A stretch of 27,391 nucleotides of DNA. Origin: Sneathiella sp. (GTDB lineage: Bacteria; Pseudomonadota; Alphaproteobacteria; Sneathiellales; Sneathiellaceae). The notes under the pieces were generated by a model, which searched no databases, was not told the DNA's origin, and worked only from the letters and a program-made list of their open reading frames with translations. This document shows, in pieces, positions 1 to 8,686 of this stretch (position 1 is the stretch's first letter; each line of letters starts with the position of its first letter). A program made the translations under genes and the position numbers. The DNA lies in contig NVRR01000001.1 in NCBI GenBank assembly GCA_002732675.1, forward strand, positions 1 through 27,391, read 5' to 3'.

Positions 1-368
1 GACAACCGATAGGCGGGATTTATATTTACTAAAATAAGACCAATTCTGGCCGTGGAGAACTGCATGAGAAGCCACTCAGGATTATTGGGCGACCAGATGC
101 CAATGCGATCGCCTTTTTGCAAGCCAAGCGCTCGCAGACCCGACGCACAGGCGTCGATTTCACGATCCAGATCGTCATAAGACCAAGACAAATTCAGCGA
201 CGGGAACACCACCGCATCTCGGTGACCATATTTGATGACCGTTTCCCGTAGCGTTTCTGGGATTGTCAAATATTTCAGCGGTCCGGACTTTTCACCCGCA
301 ACATGAGATCGATTATTCACTGGTGCCACAAAAGCGGTTTCGTAATTATCCATAGCTTTATCCGACAT
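1..368 (-). CDS. AMP-dependent acyl-CoA synthetase/ligase, N-terminal part (cut by window edge)
   Basis: Only the first ~122 residues are in the window; the gene continues past base 1. The start ATG at 368-366 is preceded by GAGG about 9 nt upstream. The protein opens MSDKAMDNYETAF. It then shows N-terminal features of the fatty-acyl/AMP-forming ligase family: a segment SWSYDDLDREIDACA, then LRALGLQKGDRIGIWSPN and a run ending VNINPAYRL, which is the usual 'G-GD-V-I--NN-EW' region before the adenylation core. Enzymes of this family activate a carboxylic acid with ATP to an acyl-AMP and then an acyl-CoA. The AMP-binding loop (TSGTTG-type) lies outside the window, so the substrate cannot be judged. 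It starts 61 bp after the MlrC-like gene in the same direction and may be the last gene of that operon. Confidence 0.85.
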   Translation of the reverse strand, partial: MSDKAMDNYETAFVAPVNNRSHVAGEKSGPLKYLTIPETLRETVIKYGHRDAVVFPSLNLSWSYDDLDREIDACASGLRALGLQKGDRIGIWSPNNPEWLLMQFSTARIGLILVNINPAYRL

Positions 369-429
369 ATTCTTTGCCTCAAGGGATTGGTGTTTGTTTA
401 GCTTCAACGCGCAAACTGGTTCACCAAAT

Positions 430-1944
430 TTAGACCCCGGAATTATTTCCAGAACCAAGACCAAGCTTAATACGCACGCCGGGGCGCAATTTTTTATATT
501 TCAGTTTCGATAAGTCAGCCTCAACTGGTCCGGGCGACAATGCAACTATTATTTCTTGTGCAAATCTTTCGAAATCTGCCCGAAAATGGACTGAACTTTT
601 AAGGGCGATGATAGATTGGGTTTCTGGGTCAATTCCCAAATGCCGAAACATTGCACTGTCGCCGGTTTGTACAGTTTTGCTGCAGACGGCTATTTTAACA
701 CCGTTATTTTCAAGTAACGCACATGGTCCCAGCTGCATACGGGCCCCCTTCCACATCGGTCCTGTCCCCACCAATTCACCATCCCCGAGCGCTAGAACGG
801 TAAAATCAGCACATATCGGACTATCGCCTCTAAACCCTTTTCCACCCAGTTCCGAATATATAGTTTGCCCGATGCCGGCATTATGAGCTTGATGGGCCGT
901 TTCGGCGTCGGAAAGAAATCCGCAAACTGCCCGTCGCGCGCCGGCAGATAGAAGTGCTCTCAGCACCCCTGTTGTATCACCAGATCCGCCAGCTCCCGGA
1001 TTGTCCTGGGTGTCTGCAATGATGACCGGTTTGGTAGCATTTCGGCTTATTTTTATGGCTGATGCTACGGCTTCTTCTGCTGAAATGCCATTTTCCGCAA
1101 ACAAATGCTCAACACCAATAAGTGCCTGTGTAAACCAGGCTAACGCATCTGAAACAAATTGCTTCTCTAGCCCGTAGACAACGACCGCAGCACCGGCCTC
1201 TTCTATATCGGCGAGGGCAAATCCCGCAGCAAAGGAAATATGGGTATGGGGCGGGAGGCCATCCCGTATTTGCACCAACGTTTTTCCAAGAAGTGTTTTA
1301 CAAGGCTCCACTGTCGTACAGCCAAGATTTAGAGGGATTAGAAAATTTGATTTGTACATAGTCTTCAGGAAACGATTTCCATCATGGAGCAAATCGATCA
1401 ATACATTTGCGGCCCGTTTTCCTGTTTCCGCCATGTCTGTATGCGGATATTGGCGATATGTGTCGAGATAATCCGCATATTCAACCATTTTCTCCGTAAT
1501 ATTTGCATGGTAATCAAGACTTGCGACAATTGGCGTATTGGAACCCACCAGCATTCTAATTCGACGAAGCAATTCTCCTTCCGCGTCATCGTAGTGCTCC
1601 GTTACCATCGCACCATGAAGGTCCAGATAAACGCCGTCGAGCGGGCCTGCACTTTCGAGCAGATCAAGCATAAGAGAGGCGATCCGCTCGAAAGCATCTC
1701 GTGTTACCAGACCACAAGGCACGGCAAAGGCCCAACACAACGGCACAATTTCAATGTCTTCTCTGGAAAAGAAATCTAGGGCGCCGGTGATGGGTAAATT
1801 AAAACCGGAAACTTGCTCTATTAAATCTTCTCCCACGCATAAAGCTGGCCAGTCTTTGGCCATTGCAAAGGCATCAAAATCAGCTTTTTTTTCTGCAAAT
1901 GTGTTGGTTTCGTGCTGAAAACCGGCAATTGCAATACGCTTCAT
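430..1944 (-). CDS. M81 family metallopeptidase, MlrC (microcystinase C)-like
   Basis: A 504-residue protein, the usual length for the MlrC/M81 family. It begins MKRIAIAGFQHETNTFA, the characteristic opening with H11-E12. Candidate metal ligands seen are in DLHGAM (H110), SLDYHAN (D144, H146) and YPHTDM (H168). A glycine-rich DNPGAGGSGDTTG segment and a C-terminal domain ending near PGVRIKLG follow. MlrC of sphingomonads cleaves linearised microcystin, but most relatives sit beside peptide ABC transporters and their substrates are unknown. Here too the ATG overlaps the TGA of the upstream ABC ATPase gene by 4 bp (ATGA), so the two are translationally coupled. No signal peptide is visible, so it is probably cytoplasmic and acts on an imported peptide or amide. 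The family call is firm; the microcystin activity itself is not implied. Confidence 0.9.
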   Translation of the reverse strand: MKRIAIAGFQHETNTFAEKKADFDAFAMAKDWPALCVGEDLIEQVSGFNLPITGALDFFSREDIEIVPLCWAFAVPCGLVTRDAFERIASLMLDLLESAGPLDGVYLDLHGAMVTEHYDDAEGELLRRIRMLVGSNTPIVASLDYHANITEKMVEYADYLDTYRQYPHTDMAETGKRAANVLIDLLHDGNRFLKTMYKSNFLIPLNLGCTTVEPCKTLLGKTLVQIRDGLPPHTHISFAAGFALADIEEAGAAVVVYGLEKQFVSDALAWFTQALIGVEHLFAENGISAEEAVASAIKISRNATKPVIIADTQDNPGAGGSGDTTGVLRALLSAGARRAVCGFLSDAETAHQAHNAGIGQTIYSELGGKGFRGDSPICADFTVLALGDGELVGTGPMWKGARMQLGPCALLENNGVKIAVCSKTVQTGDSAMFRHLGIDPETQSIIALKSSVHFRADFERFAQEIIVALSPGPVEADLSKLKYKKLRPGVRIKLGLGSGNNSGV

Positions 1945-2936
1945 ATTCTAAACTCTTCAACTGCATGGCAGGCTACCTGGGAAGGTCCATACTCTCCCAA
2001 TACGGGCTGTTCTTGCTTGCATCGCTCATTTGCATAGGGACATCTCGGGTGAAACGTGCATCCGCTCGGCGGTGTAATCGGATTTGGCACTTCTCCTTTG
2101 AGAGGTTTTCGGTGAGAGCGTCCCTTCAGATCCGGGATCGCTTCAAGCAATAGCCTTGTATAGGGATGTCGGGGGTTGGAAAAGAGCTCGGACTTGGGGG
2201 TTATTTCGCAGACACGCCCTAGATACATAACGCCAATCCAGTCAGACATATGGTCGATCACTGCGAGATCGTGACTGATAAAAAGATAGGTAAGGCCGAG
2301 CTCATCCTGAAGCGCCGTCATCAGGTTCAGAATTTGGGCCTGAACGGAGACATCGAGCGCTGAAGTTGGTTCATCACAGATAAGGAACTCGGGTTTACTG
2401 GATAACGCCCGGGCGATGGAAATCCGCTGACGCTGACCTCCGGAAAATTCATGAGGGTATTTTTCGCCATCGCTTGCGGATAGGCCGACCTGGACAAGCA
2501 ACTGTTCCACTTGCCGCCATTCATCTTCCTTGTTGGCAGCGAGCTTGAAAGCACGAATGGGCTCCGCGATAATATCACGCACCCTCCAGCGTGGATCCAG
2601 GCTGGCATAAGGCGATTGAAAAATCATCTGCATTTGCCGGGATATATCTGTTATTTTAGATCTATCTTTCGCGGTAGCCAAATTTTGGCCGTCGATAATG
2701 ATATCACCGCCTGTTGGCGTGTAGAGACCGGCGACGGCCCGTGCCACCGTTGATTTACCGCATCCGGATTCACCTACTAACGAGAAAGTTTTCCCCCGCT
2801 CAATGGAAAAGCTTAACCCGTCAACTGCCTTTAGCACCTGTTTCGGCATTCTGTTGAGAAGTCGTGTAACAAAGGGAGGTGAGACATCGAAATACATCTT
2901 CAGCCCCTGAACCTCCAAAATGTTCTGCTCAGACAT
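1941..2936 (-). CDS. Peptide-type ABC transporter ATP-binding subunit (DppF/OppF-like)
   Basis: A 331-residue nucleotide-binding subunit. I place the start at ATG 2936 (MSEQNILEVQGLKMYF) rather than a longer in-frame Met at 2996, because GGGAGGGAATAA sits directly upstream. Walker A is GESGCGKS (55-62). The ABC signature is EFSGGQRQR, Walker B is FLICDEPTSALD, and the H-loop is in ISHDLAV. The C-terminal extension carries GCTFHPRCPYANERC, the cysteine-rich oligopeptide/dipeptide transporter C-terminal region that can hold an Fe-S cluster in some members. It pairs with the other ATPase to energise import. The 5' end overlaps the preceding ATPase gene by 8 bp and the 3' end overlaps the MlrC gene by 4 bp. 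Confidence 0.93.
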   Translation of the reverse strand: MSEQNILEVQGLKMYFDVSPPFVTRLLNRMPKQVLKAVDGLSFSIERGKTFSLVGESGCGKSTVARAVAGLYTPTGGDIIIDGQNLATAKDRSKITDISRQMQMIFQSPYASLDPRWRVRDIIAEPIRAFKLAANKEDEWRQVEQLLVQVGLSASDGEKYPHEFSGGQRQRISIARALSSKPEFLICDEPTSALDVSVQAQILNLMTALQDELGLTYLFISHDLAVIDHMSDWIGVMYLGRVCEITPKSELFSNPRHPYTRLLLEAIPDLKGRSHRKPLKGEVPNPITPPSGCTFHPRCPYANERCKQEQPVLGEYGPSQVACHAVEEFRI

Positions 2937-3909
2937 ATTTATTCCCTCCCTCGTAAGCCCAGCATGCAGCCCACTGTCCATCGCTTCCCGTCTCAATTAG
3001 TGGGGCCGTTTGCTGACGGCATATGGATTTGGATTTCGCACATCTTGGATTGAAAGCGCAGCCTTCCGGTCTGGCATCCAGTCTTGGCATTGCGCCAATG
3101 ATATTTGGAAGAGTTTTAAGGTTCTGGCCGATCTGTGGGATGGAATCCATTAATCCCCTGGTGTAGGGATGCTTTGGCGCGTCAATAACACTCCGAACAT
3201 CGCCTATTTCCGCAAGCCGTCCTGAATAGATGACGGCGACCCTATCCGCAGCTTCGGCGATGACCCCCATATCATGTGTCACTAACATTGTTGCGACACC
3301 TTTTTCGCGGGAGAGATTTTTCAGCAAATCAATGATTTGCGCCTGAACGGAAACATCAAGGGCAGTTGTGGGCTCATCAGCAATGATCAGGCAAGGATCA
3401 CAGCAGAGCGCCAGCGCAATCACCACCCGCTGTCGCATCCCGCCGGAGAATTCATGAGGGAAGGCGTCAAATCGTTGCTCCGGTGCGGGAATACCGACCT
3501 CGTTCAACAGTTCGATCGCCCGTGCCTTTGCTTCGGCATGCGACATCTTTTTATGGGTCAGGATAGTCTGGGTTAGCTGTCGGCCTATGGTATAAAGCGG
3601 GTCGAGACTGGTCAACGGATCCTGAAAAATAACACCGATTTTCGCGCCCCGTATTTTCCTCATTTCTGACTCAGGCAAATGGGTAATATCTCGCCCATTC
3701 AAAAGGATAGTCCCCGCTGTGACATGCCCGGGCGGCTCCAGCAACCCGACAATGGCGTTGCCCGTCAGCGATTTTCCAGCTCCGGATTCACCGACAACGC
3801 CCAGAATTTCGCCAGCTTCAATCGACAGGGATAGGTTTTCAACGGCAGTAAGTACGCCGCGGCGCGTCGGAAATTCTATAGAAATATTGGAGATATCTAT
3901 AACAGCCAT
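2929..3909 (-). CDS. Peptide-type ABC transporter ATP-binding subunit (DppD/OppD-like)
   Basis: A 326-residue ATPase starting MAVIDISNISIEF. Walker A is GESGAGKS (40-47). A Q-loop is in IFQDPLTSLDP, the signature is EFSGGMRQR, Walker B is LIIADEPTTALD and the H-loop is in VTHDMGV. The C-terminal oligopeptide-transporter extension has the cysteines of CAFNPRCAKSKSIC. This is the partner of the DppF-like subunit, and the pair forms the asymmetric ATPase dimer of cluster C (dipeptide/oligopeptide/nickel) importers. It starts 5 bp after the stop of the permease gene, with AAGG overlapping that stop, and its own stop lies within the next gene. Confidence 0.93.
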   Translation of the reverse strand: MAVIDISNISIEFPTRRGVLTAVENLSLSIEAGEILGVVGESGAGKSLTGNAIVGLLEPPGHVTAGTILLNGRDITHLPESEMRKIRGAKIGVIFQDPLTSLDPLYTIGRQLTQTILTHKKMSHAEAKARAIELLNEVGIPAPEQRFDAFPHEFSGGMRQRVVIALALCCDPCLIIADEPTTALDVSVQAQIIDLLKNLSREKGVATMLVTHDMGVIAEAADRVAVIYSGRLAEIGDVRSVIDAPKHPYTRGLMDSIPQIGQNLKTLPNIIGAMPRLDARPEGCAFNPRCAKSKSICRQQTAPLIETGSDGQWAACWAYEGGNKYV

Positions 3910-3914
3910 GACGC

Positions 3915-4844
3915 TTACCTTAATTTCGGGTTGAAAGTATCGCGGAGCCAGTCACCGATCAGATTGACAGATAATACCAAAATGACGAGTGTGAAGGCCG
4001 GGAAGAACGTGATCCACCATTCACCGGAAAAGAGAAAGCTGTTGCCGATGCGGATTAATGTTCCTAAAGACGGCGTCGTCGATGGGATGCCGACCCCGAG
4101 GAAAGAAAGGGTAGCTTCGATGATAATGGCAACAGCCACGCCAATAGTTGCAACAATCAATGTCGGGCCAATGACGTTTGGGAGGACATGGCGGACCATA
4201 ATAGCTGCCGTTGGCGTCTGGATAAGCTTTGCTGCCGCAATGTAATCTTTCCGCCGCTCGACCATAGCGCCACTTCGGGTTATCCGGGCGTATTGCGGCC
4301 AGCTGGCGACCCCTATCGAAATGATCAAGACAGGAATAGCTACAATTTCATGGACTTCACTGCTCAAAGTCGTTCGCGTGATTCCATCAATCATCAAGGC
4401 TATCAGGATAGGGGGAATTGTTAATTGAATATCGGCAAATCGCATGATTGCCGTATCAACCCACCCCCCATAATATCCAGCAATTATGCCAAGTGGGATA
4501 CCTATACTGACGGACAATAGAACGCTTAAGATACCCACTACGAGCGATACCTGGGTACCATACATGATTGCTGCGAGGATATCCCGACCTTGCCCGTCCG
4601 TCCCTAACAGATGCTCGCTATTTCCGCCTTGTTCCCAAGCCGGCGGCATAAATGCTTCCCGCAATTCGAGACTGCCGGGGTCGAATGGCGTATAAATTGT
4701 CAGGAAGGAGGCGCCGAATGCAGCAGCAAACATCAGGATCGTCGCCACTGTGGCAACAATAGTTACAGGTGAGTGCAGGAAACTATATGTAACATCATGA
4801 TCACTAACACCTGCCCACCATTTTGATATGCTTACATCCTTCAT
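3915..4844 (-). CDS. Peptide-type ABC transporter permease (DppC-like)
   Basis: A 309-residue inner-membrane permease. I choose ATG 4844 (MKDVSISKWWAGV) over a longer in-frame start at 4916, because AGGA precedes it at about 10 nt and the longer form would overlap the upstream permease. A first membrane segment is near IVATVATILMFAAAFGASF. The periplasmic loop contains HLLGTDGQGRDI, typical of DppC/OppC proteins. The BPD_transp_1 core follows, with the EAA-loop region around ASWPQYARITRSG and FLGVGIPSTTPSLGTLI. It forms the translocation pore with the DppB-like subunit. The gap from the upstream permease stop is 13 bp. Confidence 0.92.
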   Translation of the reverse strand: MKDVSISKWWAGVSDHDVTYSFLHSPVTIVATVATILMFAAAFGASFLTIYTPFDPGSLELREAFMPPAWEQGGNSEHLLGTDGQGRDILAAIMYGTQVSLVVGILSVLLSVSIGIPLGIIAGYYGGWVDTAIMRFADIQLTIPPILIALMIDGITRTTLSSEVHEIVAIPVLIISIGVASWPQYARITRSGAMVERRKDYIAAAKLIQTPTAAIMVRHVLPNVIGPTLIVATIGVAVAIIIEATLSFLGVGIPSTTPSLGTLIRIGNSFLFSGEWWITFFPAFTLVILVLSVNLIGDWLRDTFNPKLR

Positions 4845-4857
4845 TGGATTTGCTTTC

Positions 4858-5835
4858 CTAATTTTTGATTTCAGCCCGCAATCGTGGATCAACGACGAAG
4901 TAAAGAAGGTCCACAATCAAGTTTATTACAACAAAGAATAAAGCAACCAAAATGAGATAGGCTGACATGACCGGAACGTCGGCAAATTGTACGGCCTGAA
5001 TGAAAAGTGCGCCCATCCCAGGCCATTGAAAAACTGTCTCTGTAACGATGGAAAAGGCGATAAGGGACCCGATTTGCAGCCCGGTAACAGTAATAACGGG
5101 AACAAGCGTGTTTTTAAGGGCGTGGCCATAATTTATGTCTCGGCTTTTTAGGCCGCGAGCCCGCGCAAACTTGATAAAATCGGTTCGCATGACCTCAAGC
5201 AGTTCGGATCGGATGATCCTGAGAATGAGTGTCGTCTGATAGAGCGCCAAAGTGATGGAAGGTAAAATAATCGCCTTCCATCCGCTAACGGTCAGCAATC
5301 CAGTTGACCATCCCCCTTTTAGGTCGACAACTTCGCCTCTGCCGAAAGACGGCAGCCAGTTCAGCTTAACGGCAAAAATGTAGATCAGCAGGATGCCGAT
5401 AATAAAAGTCGGCAAAGATATTCCCACCAAAGAAGTTGTCAGGATAAATTTGCTGAACCAGTGGCTCCGCTTCAATCCTGTAAAAAGACCTCCCGCAACA
5501 CCAAGACCTATCGCAATTATTGCGGAGACAAAGACAAGTTCCAGTGTTGCGGGCATCCGTTCTGCAATCAATTCTTCCACAGGGCGTTGTAGTCGGTAGG
5601 AGATCCCGAAATCCCCCTGCAAGGCGTCAACAATAAATCTGCCGAATTGAACGATGACCGGATCGTTGAGGCCAAGTCTCTGTCGCAGTTCGTCCATATC
5701 TTTGACCGTCGTTTCCTGCCCAACCATATTGCTGATGGGATCACCAACAAAGTTGAACAGAAAGAAACTGATCAGTGCCACAATGAGCATCACGATTGCG
5801 GACTGGAATAATCGGTAGAGGATGAAATTTGCCAT
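4858..5835 (-). CDS. Peptide-type ABC transporter permease (DppB-like)
   Basis: A 325-residue permease starting MANFILYRLFQSAIVML, with AGGGAATAACAG just upstream of the ATG. The N-terminal membrane anchor is followed by the DppB-type loop (DELRQRLGLNDPVIVQFGRF) and DFGISYRLQRPV. Then come five further membrane segments with the EAA-like motif around KFARARGLKSRDINYGHALK, and a C-terminal stretch LIVDLLYFVVDPRLR that closes many family members. It is the second gene of the operon. It begins 66 bp after the solute-binding protein gene, and that spacer holds a strong stem-loop. Confidence 0.93.
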   Translation of the reverse strand: MANFILYRLFQSAIVMLIVALISFFLFNFVGDPISNMVGQETTVKDMDELRQRLGLNDPVIVQFGRFIVDALQGDFGISYRLQRPVEELIAERMPATLELVFVSAIIAIGLGVAGGLFTGLKRSHWFSKFILTTSLVGISLPTFIIGILLIYIFAVKLNWLPSFGRGEVVDLKGGWSTGLLTVSGWKAIILPSITLALYQTTLILRIIRSELLEVMRTDFIKFARARGLKSRDINYGHALKNTLVPVITVTGLQIGSLIAFSIVTETVFQWPGMGALFIQAVQFADVPVMSAYLILVALFFVVINLIVDLLYFVVDPRLRAEIKN

Positions 5836-5864
5836 CTGTTATTCCCTGCATTTTTGACAAACGT

Positions 5865-5890
5865 GGCTCGGTCGTAAAACCGACCGAGCC
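5865..5890 (-). terminator. Stem-loop between binding-protein and permease genes (attenuator or mRNA stabiliser)
   Basis: A perfect 10-bp inverted repeat (GGCTCGGTCG ... CGACCGAGCC) with a 6-nt loop lies in the 66-bp spacer after the binding-protein stop. On the transcribed strand only a weak T-rich stretch follows (ACGTTTGTC), so it is probably not a full terminator. In ABC import operons, hairpins at this position commonly protect the 3' end of the binding-protein mRNA or partly terminate, giving an excess of binding protein over membrane subunits. The structure is seen in the sequence; the role is inferred. Confidence 0.7.
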
Positions 5891-5901
5891 TGTTGGGTCG
5901 T

Positions 5902-7488
5902 CTATTTGAGATTGGCCCAATAGAACCGGGGCATATTGTTTGGCTCGATAGGGATGTCGAGGTTTCTCGTCATTGCCCAGGAAATCATCTGGTGATGAAG
6001 AGGAAGGTAGGGAATATCTTCCTGTACCTGCGTCCAGATCTCACCGATGATTTTATTCCGCTCATCAGGATCTACGATTCCTCGGATTTCCTCAATTTTT
6101 GCATCCAGTTCAGGAGAGCCGTAACCGGAGGCATTCCATGAACCACCGGAATGCATCAGGTAATCAAAGATAAACCCGGAATCCATGGTCGGAATCCCCC
6201 AGCCAAGCATGTAGAAATCAGTTTCCTTGCCAGTTACCAGAGAAAAATGCTGGGTTTTGGGTTGGGCATTGAGTCTTGTCTTGATACCGATTTTCGCCAG
6301 CATTCCAACGGTTGCCTGACAGATTGCCTCGTCATTCTGATAGCGGTTATTCGGACAATCGAGCTGTATGGAGAATCCATCCGGATAGCCGGCCTCAGCA
6401 AGTAGCGCTTTGGATTTTTCAGGATCATAGGCAAGACGATTTTCGTCCCATTCCGCCCGGTATCCATTGATCGGAGGTTCGATAACCATTCCCGCAGGGA
6501 CCGCCAGCCCACGCATCACCACACGTTTGATCGCCTCAATATCAATTGCATGGTAAAAGGCTTGCCTGACTTTAGAATCCTTAAAAGGGTTCACGCCCTT
6601 TATATTAGAATGCCGTAACTCGTCGGATTTCACATCAAAGCCATAAAAAATAGTCCGTAGCTGAGCCGTTTTATCGACCTTAAGGCCTTTGCTGGTCAGA
6701 ATACGATTGAGATCCTGGATTGGCGGATCAGTCAGTAGGTCCACTTCGCCGGATAGCAACGCTGCTACGCGCGTTGAATCGTTTGCGATCGGCGTCCATA
6801 CAACCTTGTCTATATTATGCTTATATGTCTCGTTGCCCCACCAGTCTTCGTTACGCACAAGGACTGTCCTGACGTCTGGATCGCGACTTTCAAGCTTGAA
6901 GGCACCTGTACCGTTAGTATGGCGAACGGCATATGTCTCCTGTTTTTCCTTGAAGTTTTGAGGCTCGGCGACATCATGCTCTTCCGCCCATTCCTTATCC
7001 ATCATGAAAACATTGACAAGTTGATCCAACAGAATGGGATTAGGCTTTTCTGTAATAATCTGGATCGTATAGTCGTCAATTTTTTTCACATCCTTTATGG
7101 TATTCACATAACCTTTCATCTGGCTTGTGTCTGCCTGAGCGCGCTTTATGGAGAAAATGACATCATCTGCGTTAAAGGGGTTACCGTTATGAAATGTAAC
7201 GCCTTCGCGTAATTTGAATTGCCAAGTATTCGGATCAATATTCTCCCAGCTCTCCGCCAATCCTGGAACTTTTCTCATTGTCGGATCCCGCATAACCAAC
7301 GCGTCATGCATTTGAATACCGGCCATCAATGTAACCAGTGAATTGAGTGCATGCGGATCTAACGTCGCCGCATCACCAACATTCGCATATCGAAGAACAT
7401 TCTCCGCTTGGACAGGCGCCGCGAGTGGTGTTGCAGCTGTGCCCAACATAATTCCGGCAATGGCCAGACGTTTCGTTTTGAAAAACAT
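5902..7488 (-). CDS. Peptide-type ABC transporter solute-binding protein (SBP family 5)
   Basis: A 528-residue periplasmic binding protein. The start is ATG 7488 (MFFKTKRLAIAGIML), chosen because GGAGG lies 4 nt upstream; an in-frame ATG at 7506 lacks such a site. The N-terminus is a Sec signal peptide: KTKR, a hydrophobic run, then a likely cut after PLAAPVQA before ENVLRY. The mature part has the family-5 pattern: DAATLDPHALNS, LAESWENIDPNTWQFKLREGV with FHNGNPFNADDV, and later AYDPEKSKALLAEAGYPDG. Proteins of this family bind di- or oligopeptides, opines, nickel chelates or related solutes; the ligand here is unknown. It is the first gene of the minus-strand operon and is divergent from the LysR regulator. 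Confidence 0.93.
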   Translation of the reverse strand: MFFKTKRLAIAGIMLGTAATPLAAPVQAENVLRYANVGDAATLDPHALNSLVTLMAGIQMHDALVMRDPTMRKVPGLAESWENIDPNTWQFKLREGVTFHNGNPFNADDVIFSIKRAQADTSQMKGYVNTIKDVKKIDDYTIQIITEKPNPILLDQLVNVFMMDKEWAEEHDVAEPQNFKEKQETYAVRHTNGTGAFKLESRDPDVRTVLVRNEDWWGNETYKHNIDKVVWTPIANDSTRVAALLSGEVDLLTDPPIQDLNRILTSKGLKVDKTAQLRTIFYGFDVKSDELRHSNIKGVNPFKDSKVRQAFYHAIDIEAIKRVVMRGLAVPAGMVIEPPINGYRAEWDENRLAYDPEKSKALLAEAGYPDGFSIQLDCPNNRYQNDEAICQATVGMLAKIGIKTRLNAQPKTQHFSLVTGKETDFYMLGWGIPTMDSGFIFDYLMHSGGSWNASGYGSPELDAKIEEIRGIVDPDERNKIIGEIWTQVQEDIPYLPLHHQMISWAMTRNLDIPIEPNNMPRFYWANLK

Positions 7489-7649
7489 GATACCTCCTCG
7501 GATCACTGAGTTTTTTTGATTCAGAGGCGAATTTAGTTACAGAATTTTCCCATTCCCCTGATGCGTACGCCGAAGCCGTGGTTCTTGTGACCACACTGCT
7601 TTGTTCGTCTGCAAATTAGATATTGACAGGAGATCATTTATTCGAAAAA

Positions 7650-7664
7650 TATATTGTTAATATA
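7650..7664. promoter_or_regulatory. Candidate LysR box in the lysR/ABC-operon intergenic region
   Basis: A 15-bp AT-rich inverted repeat, TATATT-GTT-AATATA, contains the T-N11-A pattern typical of LysR-type regulator sites. It lies 20 bp before the regulator gene, in the 195-bp divergent spacer. A TTGACA at 7623-7628 could be a -35 element for the regulator gene, with the repeat over its -10 region, which fits autorepression. The repeat is seen; its function is inferred. Confidence 0.4.
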
Positions 7665-7683
7665 AACTTCATGAGTTTTTCTG

Positions 7684-8610
7684 ATGAATGTATCTTTTCG
7701 CATTATGCGGTATTATGCGGCGGCGGCACATTTCAAAAGCCTGACCAAAGCGGCGGCAGAGATGAATATTTCGCAGTCAGCGATCAGTCTTGCCGTCGAT
7801 AATCTTGAGGCCGAACTTGGGCTGATCTTGTTAAACAGACAGCGATCAAAAGGCATCTCGCTAACGGCAAAAGGCCGGGACGTTCTGGCCAGAATTCAGG
7901 CAATCCTTGATCAGGTCGAGAATTTTGAAAGCGACATAATTGGCCTGCGCGAAAATGTCTCAGGAAATTTGCATGTTGGCTGTTTTAATGCGATTGCCCC
8001 GATCGTTCTGGCGCCAATCCTGAAACGACTGGTGTCGGAGCATAGCGCGATTCATGTAAATATTATCGAAGGGAATGTCCGGCATATCTTCGATAGCATT
8101 CATCGCGGAGAGGTGGATGTTGGGATCTCTTATGACGAAGCTGACATCAGTGCGGGGCTTAAAACCAAGACACTTGCCGTTGTGCCGCCGCATGTGATCA
8201 TCCCGCAAAATCACCCACTAGCTGCAAAGAAATCGATTTCCCTGGCGGAAATGATTGATCAGCCAATGATCCTTCTCGATTTGCCGAGTTCACGCCAATA
8301 TTATACGTCTTTGTTTGAAAGCGCAGGCTTCGAACCCAATTTCGTTTATAAGTCCGGCAATTATGAAATGGTCAGAAGTATGGTCGGCGCGGGTCTTGGA
8401 ATAGCGCTCCTGCAATCCCGACCATCGACGGAAGACACACATTGCGGTGCAAAAATCGTGTGCAGGCCCGTAACGGAAAACCTGCGGAAGTCACGCCTGG
8501 TTGTCGCTTACACCGAACAGGGAATTAAACGGCGCATAGTAAAAGCATTTGTTGAACAGTGTGAGGCCTATTTTACGACGAAAGAAAGCAGGAAACTCAT
8601 TGTTTCCTGA
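7684..8610 (+). CDS. LysR-family transcriptional regulator
   Basis: A 308-residue regulator. The N-terminal helix-turn-helix is recognisable: MRYYAAAAHFKSLTKAAAEM, then NISQSAISLAVDNLEAELG and LNRQRSKGISLTAKG. The effector-binding domain of two alpha/beta lobes follows from about residue 90 (GNLHVGCFNAIAPIVLAPIL), with a later GAGLGIALLQSRP segment. It is transcribed away from the ABC/MlrC operon, the usual arrangement for a LysR-type regulator of the adjacent divergent operon. It probably activates that operon in response to the imported compound or a breakdown product. The ribosome-binding site is weak (no clear GGAG before ATG 7684). Confidence 0.9.
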   Translation: MNVSFRIMRYYAAAAHFKSLTKAAAEMNISQSAISLAVDNLEAELGLILLNRQRSKGISLTAKGRDVLARIQAILDQVENFESDIIGLRENVSGNLHVGCFNAIAPIVLAPILKRLVSEHSAIHVNIIEGNVRHIFDSIHRGEVDVGISYDEADISAGLKTKTLAVVPPHVIIPQNHPLAAKKSISLAEMIDQPMILLDLPSSRQYYTSLFESAGFEPNFVYKSGNYEMVRSMVGAGLGIALLQSRPSTEDTHCGAKIVCRPVTENLRKSRLVVAYTEQGIKRRIVKAFVEQCEAYFTTKESRKLIVS

Positions 8611-8637
8611 ATTGTTTAAGGTCAGGACGCACTAGAC

Positions 8638-8652
8638 GATTGCCGCGCAATC
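8638..8652. terminator. Short stem-loop after the LysR gene
   Basis: GATTGC-CGC-GCAATC forms a perfect 6-bp stem 27 bp after the regulator stop codon, between it and the integrase fragment. It has no T-tract, so it could be a weak or factor-dependent end signal. It also marks roughly where the conserved region ends and the island begins. Confidence 0.35.
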
Positions 8653-8686
8653 AACCTCCAAACTCGGTCGCTCAGCTCTTATCATT

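Noticed and set aside
1384..1779. 131-codon plus-strand open frame opposite the MlrC gene
   Set aside because: It lies wholly antisense to a well-supported gene and has no domain; a shadow frame.
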